Shown here in pieces: positions 46,859 to 59,708 of a stretch of 64,000 bases of DNA; position 1 is the stretch's first letter, and the number at the start of each line of letters is the position of its first letter. The position numbers were made by a program, and so were the translations under genes. The notes below the pieces were generated by a model that was given only the letters and a program-made list of their open reading frames with translations, had not been told where the DNA came from and did no database searches. Source of the stretch: Brachionus rotundiformis (lineage: Eukaryota; Rotifera; Eurotatoria; Ploima; Brachionidae); NCBI GenBank assembly GCA_016802295.1, contig JAESIW010000180.1, positions 2,536,039 to 2,600,038 on the forward strand, read 5' to 3'.

Positions 46859-49800
46859 TCACTCTTCGTAGTCATCGTTATCATTGTCATTAAAAACGCT
46901 TGATATGTTTTCTTTGAATTTTTTATCTATTATATTAACCATGTTTGTAATTTCAATTATCTCTTGAAGAATTGTTTGGTTAATTTCAACAAAATCTGTT
47001 TCTGGCTCAATAATTGCTATCATATCTAAATTTAAAATTAAAAAAATCAACACTGACCATTTAAATTTGCCTAAATAGTTTAAATTTACTTGAACTCTTT
47101 TGTCTTGCTTGCTCACAAACCAAAATTAAAATTGGGTCGAATTCGAGTTCATTGTCTGTTTGATTTGATTTATTGAAGTCGTTTGGCCAGTTTTTTTGGC
47201 CAATTTTATAATACTCAATTGCTTTTGTATAACTTTCCTGCTTTATAGCTTCCAAAATCCAGTAAATAATAACCTCTTTACTGTTTGGAAGGAATGTTTT
47301 AAATTGTGGTGATTTGGCCAAGAGAGTTTTTTCGAGATCAACAGGAAACATTGGTGACAGGCGGCCATTTTGTTCCAGCTCACTAGAAGCTGTTTTTAAT
47401 GAGCGTTTCAAATTGGTCATTTCAACAGATAAATCAGTTAACTAAATTAATGAAAATAAAATTCAAATTTTAAAAGAAAAAGTCTAAATTACAGTCGTAT
47501 TCGAAAGATTTTTGGTTAAATTGGGAAAAAGCTTGGAGTAACTTTGCAGCAAAATCATGAATTGTGAAACCAGCTTACAAAATTTTCTACTCAATTCGAT
47601 TTTTTTGAAGAACTGTTTTTAAATAAATTTAACTGATAAAAAAATTAATATAATATTTGATATTTACTTTCTCAATTTTGCTGTTAATCTCAGATGATCC
47701 TCGTAGACTGCTTTTAGAACTTTTGTCAAGCTTTTTAATTGATTCCAAGGACTTGTTAAAAAAAGTTTAGATATTTTTTAATATTTTTTTTAAATCCTAA
47801 ATTATTAAAGTTTATTTTGAATTTAAAATTATTCATGCTTTAAATTTTAATATTAAATAAATGTAATAACTTTTTAATGATATTTAAATCTATTTTTTGT
47901 CAATTACATTCTAATTTAATTTAAAAGATTTAAAAATCAAAAAATTATTTTTATATTCGTTTGGTTTATTGAAATCAACTCACATCGGTTACATCATGTT
48001 TTATATAGACAAAAGTGTCGTAATTCTCTCCAATTTCCCACAGAATTCTCTTATGATTGTCTATAAAACTAGTTGAAATTAAACTGGCAACTTTTAATGG
48101 TGATTTTGCAAAATTTTTGTTTGGAGATGTTGATTGAAACATGTCTTGTACTTGCATGAACCATTCCAAATCAAAATAAACCAACGGGCAGTCGAGTTTA
48201 TTTTTCAATAAATCAAGAATGTTAAAAATATGTTTCTCTAATTTTAGAAATAATTTTGTCTCAATGGTCAAATATTGAAAACATTCGGATACCAAATTGT
48301 TAAGTCGGTGTTTGGCTTGAACGAATAATTTTTTAAACAAATAAAATGACTCAAGTGGATTAAAATTTTTCCAAAGACTTAAAGATTCCAAACTCAATTC
48401 CATTCTATTGGAAGCACCACGTAATTTTGAAGTATTAAGCATATTTTGAATGTGAGATTTCCAAGCACGGTCAATTTCGTCTTGACTTAGATTAAGTATC
48501 TTAATCCATGGAAGACTCGATTGAAATATATTTTTAACATCGGCTTCTAATTTTAGCTGTTCTTCATTAGATATTCGTGTATTAGATTTCTTGTTCCATT
48601 CATTATCTGAATTTTCATTATTTTCGATTGTCGATCTACTCAAACTGCGGCTCTTTCCTTCTAAAAGATTAAGAGCGATTTCGCGGTGAATGTTTTCATT
48701 AGAAGATAAATTATTTACTTCTAATATCTTTGAATATTGTGTTTTTGGTCTGATTAAGCTCGTAGGTGATCCTGGAGATGAGTTTTTGTTAATGGAATTT
48801 TTTATAATAGGCTCCTGAGTTGAATTAATTGTGCTAGAAGAGGCTTTATTTTGTTCCAAATAATGGTCATATATTAAGTTGGTTGCAGCTTTAGATCTTT
48901 AAAAAAATTTTTTTTAGTAAATTAAAGAACAAGAGACAGAGTCAAAAGCCAAACAACAAAAGATTAAAGTAAAGCTTAAAAGTGATGTTAGTAATTTGTG
49001 ATTCTACAATAAATAAAGTAAAAAATAAGTGAAAAAAAAATATTTTATTCGAATAAAAATTAATTGACATTAAAAAATAACCTATCTTTTGTCTTTAAAA
49101 GTGTTAATACCAAGATTTAAAAGATACCATTTTTTAACCAAAATTGAAACAATAGTCTTCAATTTTTGATAATAACTTTTTATTTTAAATTTTCCTATAT
49201 GCATCTTTTTTTTCAATAAATAATTTCTTAAAATTCATGTTAATAATTGAAAAAGTTTATTGAATATGTTCTCCTTCTAAAAATTAATTTATATGGACTT
49301 AAGAACTAATTCTATAATTCGTTTAAAATTTTAAAAAAGATAGTAAAGAATTTATATTTTTTTCAATCCATTAGTTTAATAAAGAAATTATTCTCTAAAA
49401 AGAAAAAAGAATTCTAAATTAGTAAAAGAATGTGCTTTGTGTTTGAGTCAAGCAAATTCAACAAAATAATAAACAAATAAATACGATAAAGCAAAATTAA
49501 AATTAAACCTGCAAATTATCTATTTATAAATCTTAATTGAAAAAAATCTTTTTTAAATCTAAAAGAGATTTTCGGCTAATTGAAAATAAAATTAAAAAAA
49601 TTTATTCGGAAAAATTTTTTGTTCACATACTTGCTTGATTGAGACTTATCTTTTTTAAGAGAACCAGATGTTAAATTCTCATTAGAAACTATTCTCGTAA
49701 CTGATCGAGTTCTTTCACCGGGTTTATCACTTGTACCATCTGATCTTGTATTACTCAAGCCCAAATTTTTCATTGTTGATATTCCACTGGCAACCCCGAT

Positions 49801-52800
49801 GGTCGCAGGAGCTTTTATTTTCGGTGCCATCGGCTTATTTTTGGACATTGTAAGTAAAAGTTCATTTTTTAGATCACTAGTGGATGAATATGATTTGGAC
49901 AAGGCATCATTGGAAGAATTTAGCGACATAGTTTGAGAATTTTGTTGATCACTTTCTTGTTCCTTTACTGGTAATATGGTGTGCCATGGAAAATTCTGAA
50001 AGCTTTCATAGTCATTTTTATTCTGACTGGGGTCATTTTGCCTCATATTTGCCACTATGTCGCCATAATTCGAATCCAATTCATCCAAAAATGAGAAAGT
50101 ATTATTGATAAATATGTTATCGTCGAGTGTGTTTAGAACTTGTTGGGAAACACCTGGTGTATTATTGGCCAAAGATAGTCCTATCGGCCGTCTGTTTCCA
50201 GAAAGTGTGTTAACTCCTGAAGATACTATGCTTACTACTGGATTTTGTTTATTTAAAGAGAGACTGTTGGCTCGGTTGTGGGTTCGACTGAATGCATTTT
50301 CAGGTATGATTGGCGCCACAGGTTTCTGTTTGTGTGTATCCTCTTTTTTGGTATCTTTGTCTGGCGAAAATACAAAAGAAGTCTGATTAAATGAGTTGTT
50401 AGATGATGTCTGATTGGCAGAGGTGCTGGTCGATTTTGACTGTTCAGAAGTACTCGGAGAGTTGGTCATATCTTTTTTGCTAATTCGGCTCGAAGTGCTA
50501 TTTGTCGCTGATATATTGCTATTATTCAATGTGGTATTGGTAATCAGATTAAAATTTTCATCATTATCTACTCGGAAGTCTGGCTTTTGTGGCTCCAAAC
50601 CATTTAGAGAATTCTCAAATAAAGCACTGTTGCTTTTTTGCATACTTGTCTTAAAAGAATCCGAGCTATCTTCATTTGACTGATCAATCACTTGATTCTT
50701 GTTCAAAGCAGTATAAATGTACATAATCCTTTCTCTAGTTCTAATTTGACTTTCCATTGGGTTATCCCAGACATTTGCATTAATACCATTCAGATACATA
50801 TTCAAAAAATTAAATTGTTCATTGGTGTGAAAATTGATCAAATTTAGAGGAGGTATTTGTGTCAAAAGGTCCAAGTTTGAACTTGATTTGAAGTTTTTCT
50901 TGAGGCCAGATGATTTTTTGTGGGCAGGTACCAGCCAAGAAAAGTCAAAGTCAAAGTCCAAAGTTCGTCCTGGCAATTCTCGTTTGCCAAAAAGTTGCGT
51001 ATTTGATAAGGGAACAGATGATTTTGTTTGATTGGTTTCATTCAGAAAGAATCTAGGCGAGTCTTTCTTGTCGTTGTCAAGTAATGATGAAGATTTGCCA
51101 ACAGTTAATTTGATTAAATCAAGCACTTCCGAATGAAGCATGGAATAGCTTAGTTTAGAGGCTACTCGTAGCAATTCTTCATTTATAAACGTCCAGGCAG
51201 ATTTATCACCAAAATTAACAAAATTAAGCAAAGAGCTCAAACAAACAAGTACAGCTGACTGATAAGCATTGGAAGTTGACTTTTCCAATATTTCAACCAA
51301 CAAAACAATCCAATTATAGTAAAATTTTGTCTTGGACCCTGATCCATCACTAGAACTGGTTAGTTCGCACTCACACAAATTAAAAAATTCACTCATGTAC
51401 GTAATAACACACTTAGCCCATTGGTTTTTGTCTTTGCCAAAAGATTTACGTGTGTACAGCTCAATGACTAAATTTAAATTCTTAAGTTGTTCTATTTTGG
51501 TCTTTTGGTAACCAGGTCCTTTATTAACTGAACTATTTGTTCCTGATTGCTTCTCTAGTTTGGTCGATATCTCACCGATTATCTTCAAGTATCGATTGGC
51601 TGATTCGATACAAAAATGGTTCGGATTGTCATAATGAAGAATCATTGTTGGCAGCACAGAAAGTAAATTCATGCTTAGACCCCACATGCCATAAAAGCTG
51701 GCTCCATACGGATCTACAAATATCAAACGGCAACAATATGGTATTAGCAGTGAAATTAAATATTGGCTTTTTTCAATTAAATCAGAATTGGTGCATCCTT
51801 TGAGAAGTAAATTTTGTAAGCCCGGAAAATTGGACCAATTGAGTCGATAGGAGAACAATTCAATAGTTCTTCTAAACTCGTTTGGACCACTCTTTGTCTC
51901 AGACAAGTCAATTTTTTCCAATATTCTACTTAATATGTCACATGCCAGACTAAATTCATGCTTGTAATCAGATTCGAGCAAACACATGGCTAACCAAAAG
52001 ATTTGACTCAAAATTTTCATATTTGTTTCATTGGAATGTAGGCTTTTTTGTTGTTGTTCTGAGTTTAAAATAGACAAAAATTTTGAATATTTTTTATTTG
52101 CCAAAATTGATGTTCCAACACGATCTTGAAGAACTTGCCATTTGTAGTTGAACAGTGACAATGTCAAACACTTTCTGAACGCTACTTGGTGTTTAAATTT
52201 AGGGCTAAAGCGCTCCAATTCCCAGGATTTATCAATTAACTGACTGGTCTGTTTCCGTGGCAAAGTAGCACTTTTTTGCTTACGTAAGTCCATTTTTTTC
52301 AGATTCATGGCCATTTCGGAACCGATAGCTGTTGAAGATTTTTTTCTAATCTCAGGCTTATCCTGTTTGAGCTTAAGCGATTTACTCTTATGCTTCTGGT
52401 TAATGTCTAGAATAGTACCATTGTAGTCATTAATGTGCTCGCTGGCCATTATGATAGCATTCATTTTGAGAGTGAGCAGAATTTCTGCCACGTATCCTTG
52501 CACGTCTTCCTTAGCATCGGCTACGATGTCTTTCAAGCGGCCGATGAACATTTTCATTGTTGACAGTGAGCTCATTTTTATATTCAAAGCTCTATGGATT
52601 TGCAGAGATCGACCAGCATAGTGTCGATTTGAGGTGTTAAACGACACATTTAGAGCAAATATAGACCAGTTTTTATCTAATTGCTTGGCTTTATCAAATT
52701 TGTTGGTCGAGTTTAGTGGCGAAGAAACAGATCTAGTAGAAGAAATGACCGATATCTGCTTGGTTGGCAAGCAAATACTAATAAAACCTTTTAAATTGTC

Positions 52801-55800
52801 AACAAATGTGGTAAGTATTTCGACACTTTTGAGCTGTTTTTCATAATTATGCCGAGTAATGTACTCAAAGGGCCATACTGGTCCGTTCTTACACTTTCTC
52901 AATATGTCAATCAAAACAGCCAAATGGTCTTTGGCCTCTGTTAAATTGTCATCTTTGGTGTCCAACTCAACTCTTTTTTTGTCCCAACTACCTTTTTTTT
53001 GGTTGCTTTGAGATTGAGCTGGAGATGAGGGTGCCGAGTGGATGCTTATAAAACTACGCGATTCATGACTCTTTTGCGCCGCACTGTGGGCGCTGAAATT
53101 TGAATTAAAGTTAAAATTGTAATAGCAGTGACCATCTGAGTCGGTCGACTTGTACTTTCGGTCATATATCAATGAATGACCATCAATTATGCTATCCAAA
53201 GACTCGATTAAATAATCTTTCAACCAGTGTTGCTCGTTTTGTACAGTGATTATAAATATGAGACTGAGAAACAATTTTTTGGCATGTTCGGCAATTAATT
53301 GCCGCGGATTATCAAAATTTAAGAGACAATAGTGAAATAAAATTGGGAAGTATTCTGTCCAGTCGAAATCAGCGCCATCATTAGACACAATTTCGCTCAG
53401 CAACATCAGCGAAACACTGCCTCGTTGTAAATTATTAAAGTGAAAGTAATGATTATGGTGTAGATAATTGTTTTGGTAAGAAAATAGTGGTATGTAGTCA
53501 TGATTTGTGATAAAATTTTGTTGTTGATGATTATTGTTAGAATAGTTAAGTATTTTATTAAGTGGACATGCGAATGATTGAAATTTTACTGGAAGTGGTA
53601 GCTGAGATTGGTCGAGTTTAAGCTGAGGTGGAGAATATTGAGATTTTTTCAAATTTTGGTAAGATTCAGAGTCCAATTCAGAACTTTCAGGATGAGATAG
53701 ATCAGAATTTTCATTTTCTGTACCTTCTAGATTTAAATCACTCTGGTTCATTAAGTCAATGCTTTCATCAAGTTCCAAGTGGTAGTTTTCTTGATTGACA
53801 AAATAAATGGATGCTTTCTTACAACTGTCCGAGTTTGGCGATGGTGGTGGTGACGCAGGCACAGTAATTGTCTTTAAATAGCGGTAAAATGGAAAATGAT
53901 TTTCTCTAGATACGTGAGATGTAAAACTGTCTATCATTTCCAGTTCATTGGTCAAATCGTCAATTAAACGCTCAGGACAAATGCGTGACAGATAGCAAAC
54001 AATTCGTTTAGCATGACAGATCACATCATAAGGTGCCAAACTAATCATCACATAGATGTATCTGCATATTATTTTCAAATTAGAGTGCCATGTAGACGCC
54101 AACGATGCCCACAAAAGTTCCAGCTCAGAGCCAAAATTATCTGAAAATTTGCACGTCAGATAGAACAAGTTATTAAGAACTAAATGACTGGCCTCTACTG
54201 AACCATATTCGGATTCAAGCTGAAGAACATTGTTAAAGTTGTGTTTATTTGTGTTAGTTATTACATTTGGATTAATGAGTTGTATGTTATAGAGCCATGG
54301 AACTAGGATGTTAAGCATGGCACGTCTCAAGTTCAGAGATGTGCACGATTCAAAGTGACTGGTAAGCTCGCAAAATATGAACATTGTCTGGTCAGGATTT
54401 TTTTTTGCCAAATATTCACTGATAAATGCCTGACTCTTGGACGCCATGACCATAGAGTCCATAATGTTACAGTCTATTGCATCTTGAAGAAAATTTTTGT
54501 TCATCGCTCTGATCAATGTGACGCTGGCCTCGTGAATATTGAGGCGATTAGAGCCTAGATTGAGCAATGTAATGCTCAGAATTGGACCTAAATAAATAGA
54601 TTCAAATGAGGATTTAAGGAGGGTATTTTTTGTCAAATTGTTGGCCTGAGTCTGGTTCAAATAGTTTAGGTAAACTTTGCTCAGACATAGAAAACATAAG
54701 TCAGCTATTTCTTGGGACATGGTGGCATAACATTTGTCAATAGTCCAGTCAAAAATGGGACTAACATTTAGGCTTAAGTTTATATTATTACCACTAGGTG
54801 TGCTTGAGTTAGCTATTGTGTACAAGTTTAAGTCTAACAATTGTGTTAGACAATTCATGGCCAATGTGTACGCCTCATTGCTCACTTGGTACTTGCAGCT
54901 TTCGTACAACTTCATTTCTGAATTGACCACTTCGAACAAATTATTTAGCCAAGAAAATGCATCTAAATTTTTGTTATTGGCAGTGTCAAAAGCATTGCTG
55001 CTGTAAAGCAAAGCTGCACATGCTCTGGCTGAGGCCAATTCAAGTTCATCATAGTAATGATAACAATTCAAATGGGCAAAGTGATTTTGATGAATGAATA
55101 AATTTTTGCTTTGGACACTTAATTTCGCCTGATCTTTGGACTTGATGGAAAATTTTCCACTCCATTTGACAATCAAATTGAATAGATTTTGTCTCATTGG
55201 ATCATGGAAAATAACTGAGCGCTTTTCTTTGGCAACAGAGTCTATGAACTTATAAATAAACATGCTAAAGTGAAGTCGTATTTGATTCAAGCTGTTGTAG
55301 GACTTTTCGCCTTCGCTTTCCAAATAACCATGAATAGTGTCAATAAAATCAATGAAAATTTTGCGCATTTGTTCATCATTGAAATGCTGTTCCTGTGAAT
55401 TGGTCTCTTGATTTTTGAAAGTGTCCATTATTCTCTTGGACAAAGTCTTCTGCTCGGCCATTAGTTCAAATATTCTGACCAATGCGAGCCGAGCCAGGTC
55501 TTTTTTCTTCAAGCGCCTAATCTTGTCCTGCCTCTTGAAGTCAGATGTCTCTTTTATAATGGGATTTAGCTCTTCAATGAGATCGCGCTGTGCCTCTATG
55601 TTAATACGGCCTAATCCACGTATTATTATCTCCCTAAAATAGGTCATGTCACATTTAAGATAAGGAACAATTATTTTAATGAGAGATGTATGAGTGCCAA
55701 AATTGGCATAAAATTTAGATGTCGATTCGACTATGGTAAAGTCATAGTTTACGGCAGTAGATGTCGGATTTAGGTTCTGGTTTGGGGTTAGATTTAATGC

Positions 55801-58800
55801 ATCTTCTATACGACTAGTGTACTTGCGGTATTCACTTGAGTAAATATCTTGATCCGAGCCAGTGGTCAAACAGCATGCTCCAATCAAGTAATTCTTCCAT
55901 AAGTTTAAATTAATGTCTCTTTCACCAATTTTGCGCGATCGCTCCAAAGCGTTATTGCCAAATAGAAGCGAAGTTCTTGCTGGCTCGTGGGGCTCGTTTG
56001 GATCAACAAAGGGTAGTATTTGCTGCAAACGAGCGAATATAAACAACCAGGCATTGGCACGAGCTTGTGGACACCTGGTAAATATGAAATCATAGGCAAA
56101 AAAAATTGCCAAACACTCAGTCCAAGGATCAAATGTGAAAACGTAATTAAAATTTTCTTGAGTTTGATTGATCTTTTCTGGACAAATTTTTGTACCATTG
56201 GGTAGACTTGACGGTTCTGAGCTAGATTCGATTTCGTTCTGTGAATCGGCCACGTCTGCAGACATACTGGCCGTTCGTTGATTCTTTGACTGGGTTGGCA
56301 ATGAATTTGTTTGGGTGTTATCACTGTAATTTGACAAGTTTATGCAAGAGTCCCATATGGCGGATTGCTCAATGAGATAACCAAGGTCTAAGCGTGTATT
56401 GTGTATGGTCAAATTTATGTTAAAACATTGCAAGTGAAGACTCCGGATTGCATGAGCAGATGCCAAGTCCAAAATGTCTATGGCGTAGTTGTGCTGCGTG
56501 TAAATTTTGAAACATTTTATGCTTTCGCCAATTTGTTTGCACTCCTGTAAGATAAAATGACCAAATCGGCGTCTTTGTATACTCGAATGACATAAGGTAA
56601 ATAGGGAAAATCCCTCCAGATGGTATAAAATTTGGCATGAGTCCTCTAAATTTTGTTCATCGGAAACCGCATTTTTCCAAGAGTTTAGCAGTTGTATGAG
56701 CATTTTGAGTGCATTTTCGATCAATTTTGGAAACATGTCACTAATTTCTTTAAGCATAAAATTAGTAAAACCAGTAAAGATTGGCTTTCGCCAAGTAGGA
56801 TAATTGGAAACTAATGTCTTAAGGGTTTTGAATGCTGTCAGCTTAAGTTCATCATCTAAATGAATGGTAAGTCTTGTTAAAATTTCGACCAATTCAGTTT
56901 CTCTAAAACATGGCATAAGTCTTGGCATTAGAGCAATACATGTGCGAAATAAATTAAGTCTTGACTTCATGTCAGAGCTGAATATAGATTCTTTTTGGCT
57001 ATTGTATGACGTAAGCTCATCTAGATTATTTTGCTCATCTTGAATGGGGTTGGTGATTTGTGAAGTGTCTTCGGTGCTAGCTGATCCGGTGTTCTCAGGC
57101 CTTGTCATTAAATATCCACGACCTATTGTTGTGTCAAGAGTTTTCAAGATGTCCTGAAAAGCTCGTCTAACTTGGTCAAAGTATATGCCTATTCCTATTT
57201 CACGACAAAAAGAATCACTTAATGTTTGATTTGGATAAATGGTAAGTTGGTCAGTGTCCGGAGTGGTAAAGTTGGATGGTATTGCTGGTGGATTGGGATT
57301 TTCTTTTTGAGACTGTAAGGTGTCTGAAATTAATATGAATGCTTTTAGGCCTATCTCCATCCGTAAAGGTAGAATAATCATGTTTTCTTTACTACTTTTG
57401 AATAATTGAGTTCCCAATGAGACTCCATTAGAAGTAGAAGACTGGCCTGAGCTTGACAAAGTATTAGCATTAGCTGAAGTCAATTGATCAGCAAAATCTG
57501 CCGGGATTTGGTTAACATCTATTGACAATAGTTCATAAATTATATCCTTCATAGCATAATCTAGTTTTTCATATGCAATGTAGTTTATCATTTTTACATA
57601 GAGATTAGCTGGCATTTCTTTGGGAATTACCAACTTGCTGCCTTTGGGAAACAAACTTTGCACAATTGCGTTCAATTTGACATTTGTGTCACTTGACTTT
57701 TCGCCCTTGATTCGAATCATGTATACCCAAACCAGTCGAATGACCGATTCAAGCGCGATTCTAGACAATGTGGTTTCTTTGGATTTCATTTGCTGAAAGC
57801 ACAATTGCGCAAAAGTGAACCAATAATTGAGAAAAAATTGCTTTTGACTGACACACAAAAGACAAGTGAGCAATGGAAGAGAAGCTAAGCGGTGTTTTGA
57901 CTTGGCTGTTAGTTCCAAAGCGTGATGGTAAAGTATGTCAACAAAAGACTTAAGACATGGTACATTAACTTCATTTTTTACAATTCCTATTATTGGCACA
58001 AGTATTTCGACAAATAGACCCGCCAGAGTATGCTTTATATCCTTGTCTTTTACATCTACAAAGTATTGAGCCAATTCGTTCAGAAATTGAAAAGATGCTT
58101 CGAAATCCTCGATGGGAACCATTTTTATCCTAATGAACTTCATGCCCATGAGAAGTTTAATAATACTCTGACTTGAATGTAAGGTTTGGTTCATGCTAGG
58201 TGCCGAGTTTGCACCGATTTGCTGGGTCTGGCAATTCAAGCCTGGCGAGGGATTTTGTTGAATAGACATGGCTGATGGCTGATTGCTGACCTGACCGGAC
58301 AAATTGGACGACAATGTTGATTGACTGGGTGATTTGTTGGATTTTAATCGGTCGAATTCGTTCAGAAATCTGCTTTTTACTAAAGCAAAACGAGAATGGG
58401 CTATGACACCAATGCATTCTGCAAAAAGGTCTATTGTAAATCGGTTATCCAAATAAAGTTGATGATGCTGATAATAGGAAGATGACGAATTTGGAGACGT
58501 CTCTTTGGGAACAAAACGTTGGAAAGATAAATCGATTATGTAATTAAGCAAATCATCAATTCCTGGATGAAACGGAAGCTAGAAAAAAACTCAATCATAT
58601 TATTTATTAAATTAATAAAATAATAAATCATCTGTGATGTGTTCAGCTAAAATTTTTTCAGATATATAAAAATCAAATTTAAAAATTAATTAATTGTTAA
58701 TCTAATTATGTATTGTCTGTGGCATAATAGAAAAAAAAATAAAAAAATAATTTCGTTATCTTGACAACAGCATATCAAAACCACAAATCTTATTAAATTT

Positions 58801-59708
58801 TTACTTAATAGAAATCAAAATCGCGGTTTAATATGCTTTTAATAAATTAACTAGTAAAAATATCGAATAATCTTGAACAATGATGAATATTTAATTGATT
58901 TATCTTACCTGTTTTAAAATTTCTTTTAAGGATGAACATAATATGCAATTAACAATTAACTATTAATTTAAGATAAATTAATCTAAATACAAAAAAATTA
59001 TTATTTAATAATACTTCTTTGCGTTCCTCCAAAATATCACTCTCTCTAATTAAACATTGCTTTGTTTTTAAAGCTGCCTTAGATGATGCGTTCAAAGAGT
59101 TCGAGTCGTTCTGTTGCTGATTTTGGAACTTTAAATAAGTTAAATTGGAAATCTGAGCTTCATGCCACATAAGCAAAGTCCGCATAAGTGATGGTAGACT
59201 TTTTTCGGCCACTTGTGCCATTGTTGAAATTAATTTTTCAAAATCTGGATCTTCATTTTGTTGGAAGAACTCTTTTAAATGCTTAAATATATTCAAATAT
59301 GAGTATAATTGGTAGCTCAATGCCATACATCTCACTTACCCGCTTGTCACCATTCATCACTTGACTTATTTTTTTAGAACTTAGTTGAATAAATTTAAAG
59401 ACTATCAAATTCATCAAATATTCTCCGGGTTTTTTATTTTCTATTTTAAAAAAATTATCATCAATATTTACATTAGGCACGGATGTAATTAGATTTTGTA
59501 GGTTAAATGATAAATTCTGCGTTTGTTTGAGAACACCCCATGGAAGTTTGGCATAAAAGTGTTTCTCTTGGTTAGCATTTGACACCGGCGATTTACAATT
59601 GGACGAGTCGACATCTTTTCTTTCAGCATTGGTCGACGTATTAGCGGATTTTGATGGTGATTCCATGGATGAGTCACCATTTGCACCACTTGTGTTATTT
59701 TCAATCAT
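46859..59708 (-). CDS. FRY: Furry (FRY/FRYL, MOR2-PAG1 family)
   Basis: Giant HEAT/armadillo-like scaffold that works with NDR/LATS-type kinases (Tricornered) and MOB in cell polarity, dendrite tiling and mitosis. Nine exons on the minus strand: 59340-59708, 59015-59281, 58909-58959, 49631-58578, 47984-48896, 47668-47751, 47493-47612, 47090-47441, 46859-47025; total 3756 residues, longer than human FRY. Conserved blocks: KPGEYLMNLIVFKFIQ and FEKLISTMAQVAEKSLPSLM near the N terminus; MGMKFIRIKMVPIEDFEASF, KDKDIKHTLAGLFVEILVPI and LLTCLLCVSQKQFFLNYW at the start of the large exon; LNLWKNYLIGACC; NWSNFPGLQNLLLKGCTNSD late on. Between conserved blocks are Ser/Asn/Thr-rich insertions. The C-terminal exons after 48896 are joined by splice phase (AA plus A) and content rather than by a motif I recognise, so the last 570 or so residues are less certain. 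Confidence 0.92.
48897..49630 (-). other. Intron within furry
   Basis: About 730 bases of AT-rich intron separating the 8.9-kb coding exon from the C-terminal exons. Donor GTATGT at 49630 and acceptor AAAG at 48897. Nothing else seen. Confidence 0.7.

Noticed and set aside
50105..56638. Many open frames of 60-140 codons antisense or shifted within furry
   Set aside because: They lie inside the large furry exon, lack recognisable motifs and are explained as shadows of its coding frame.
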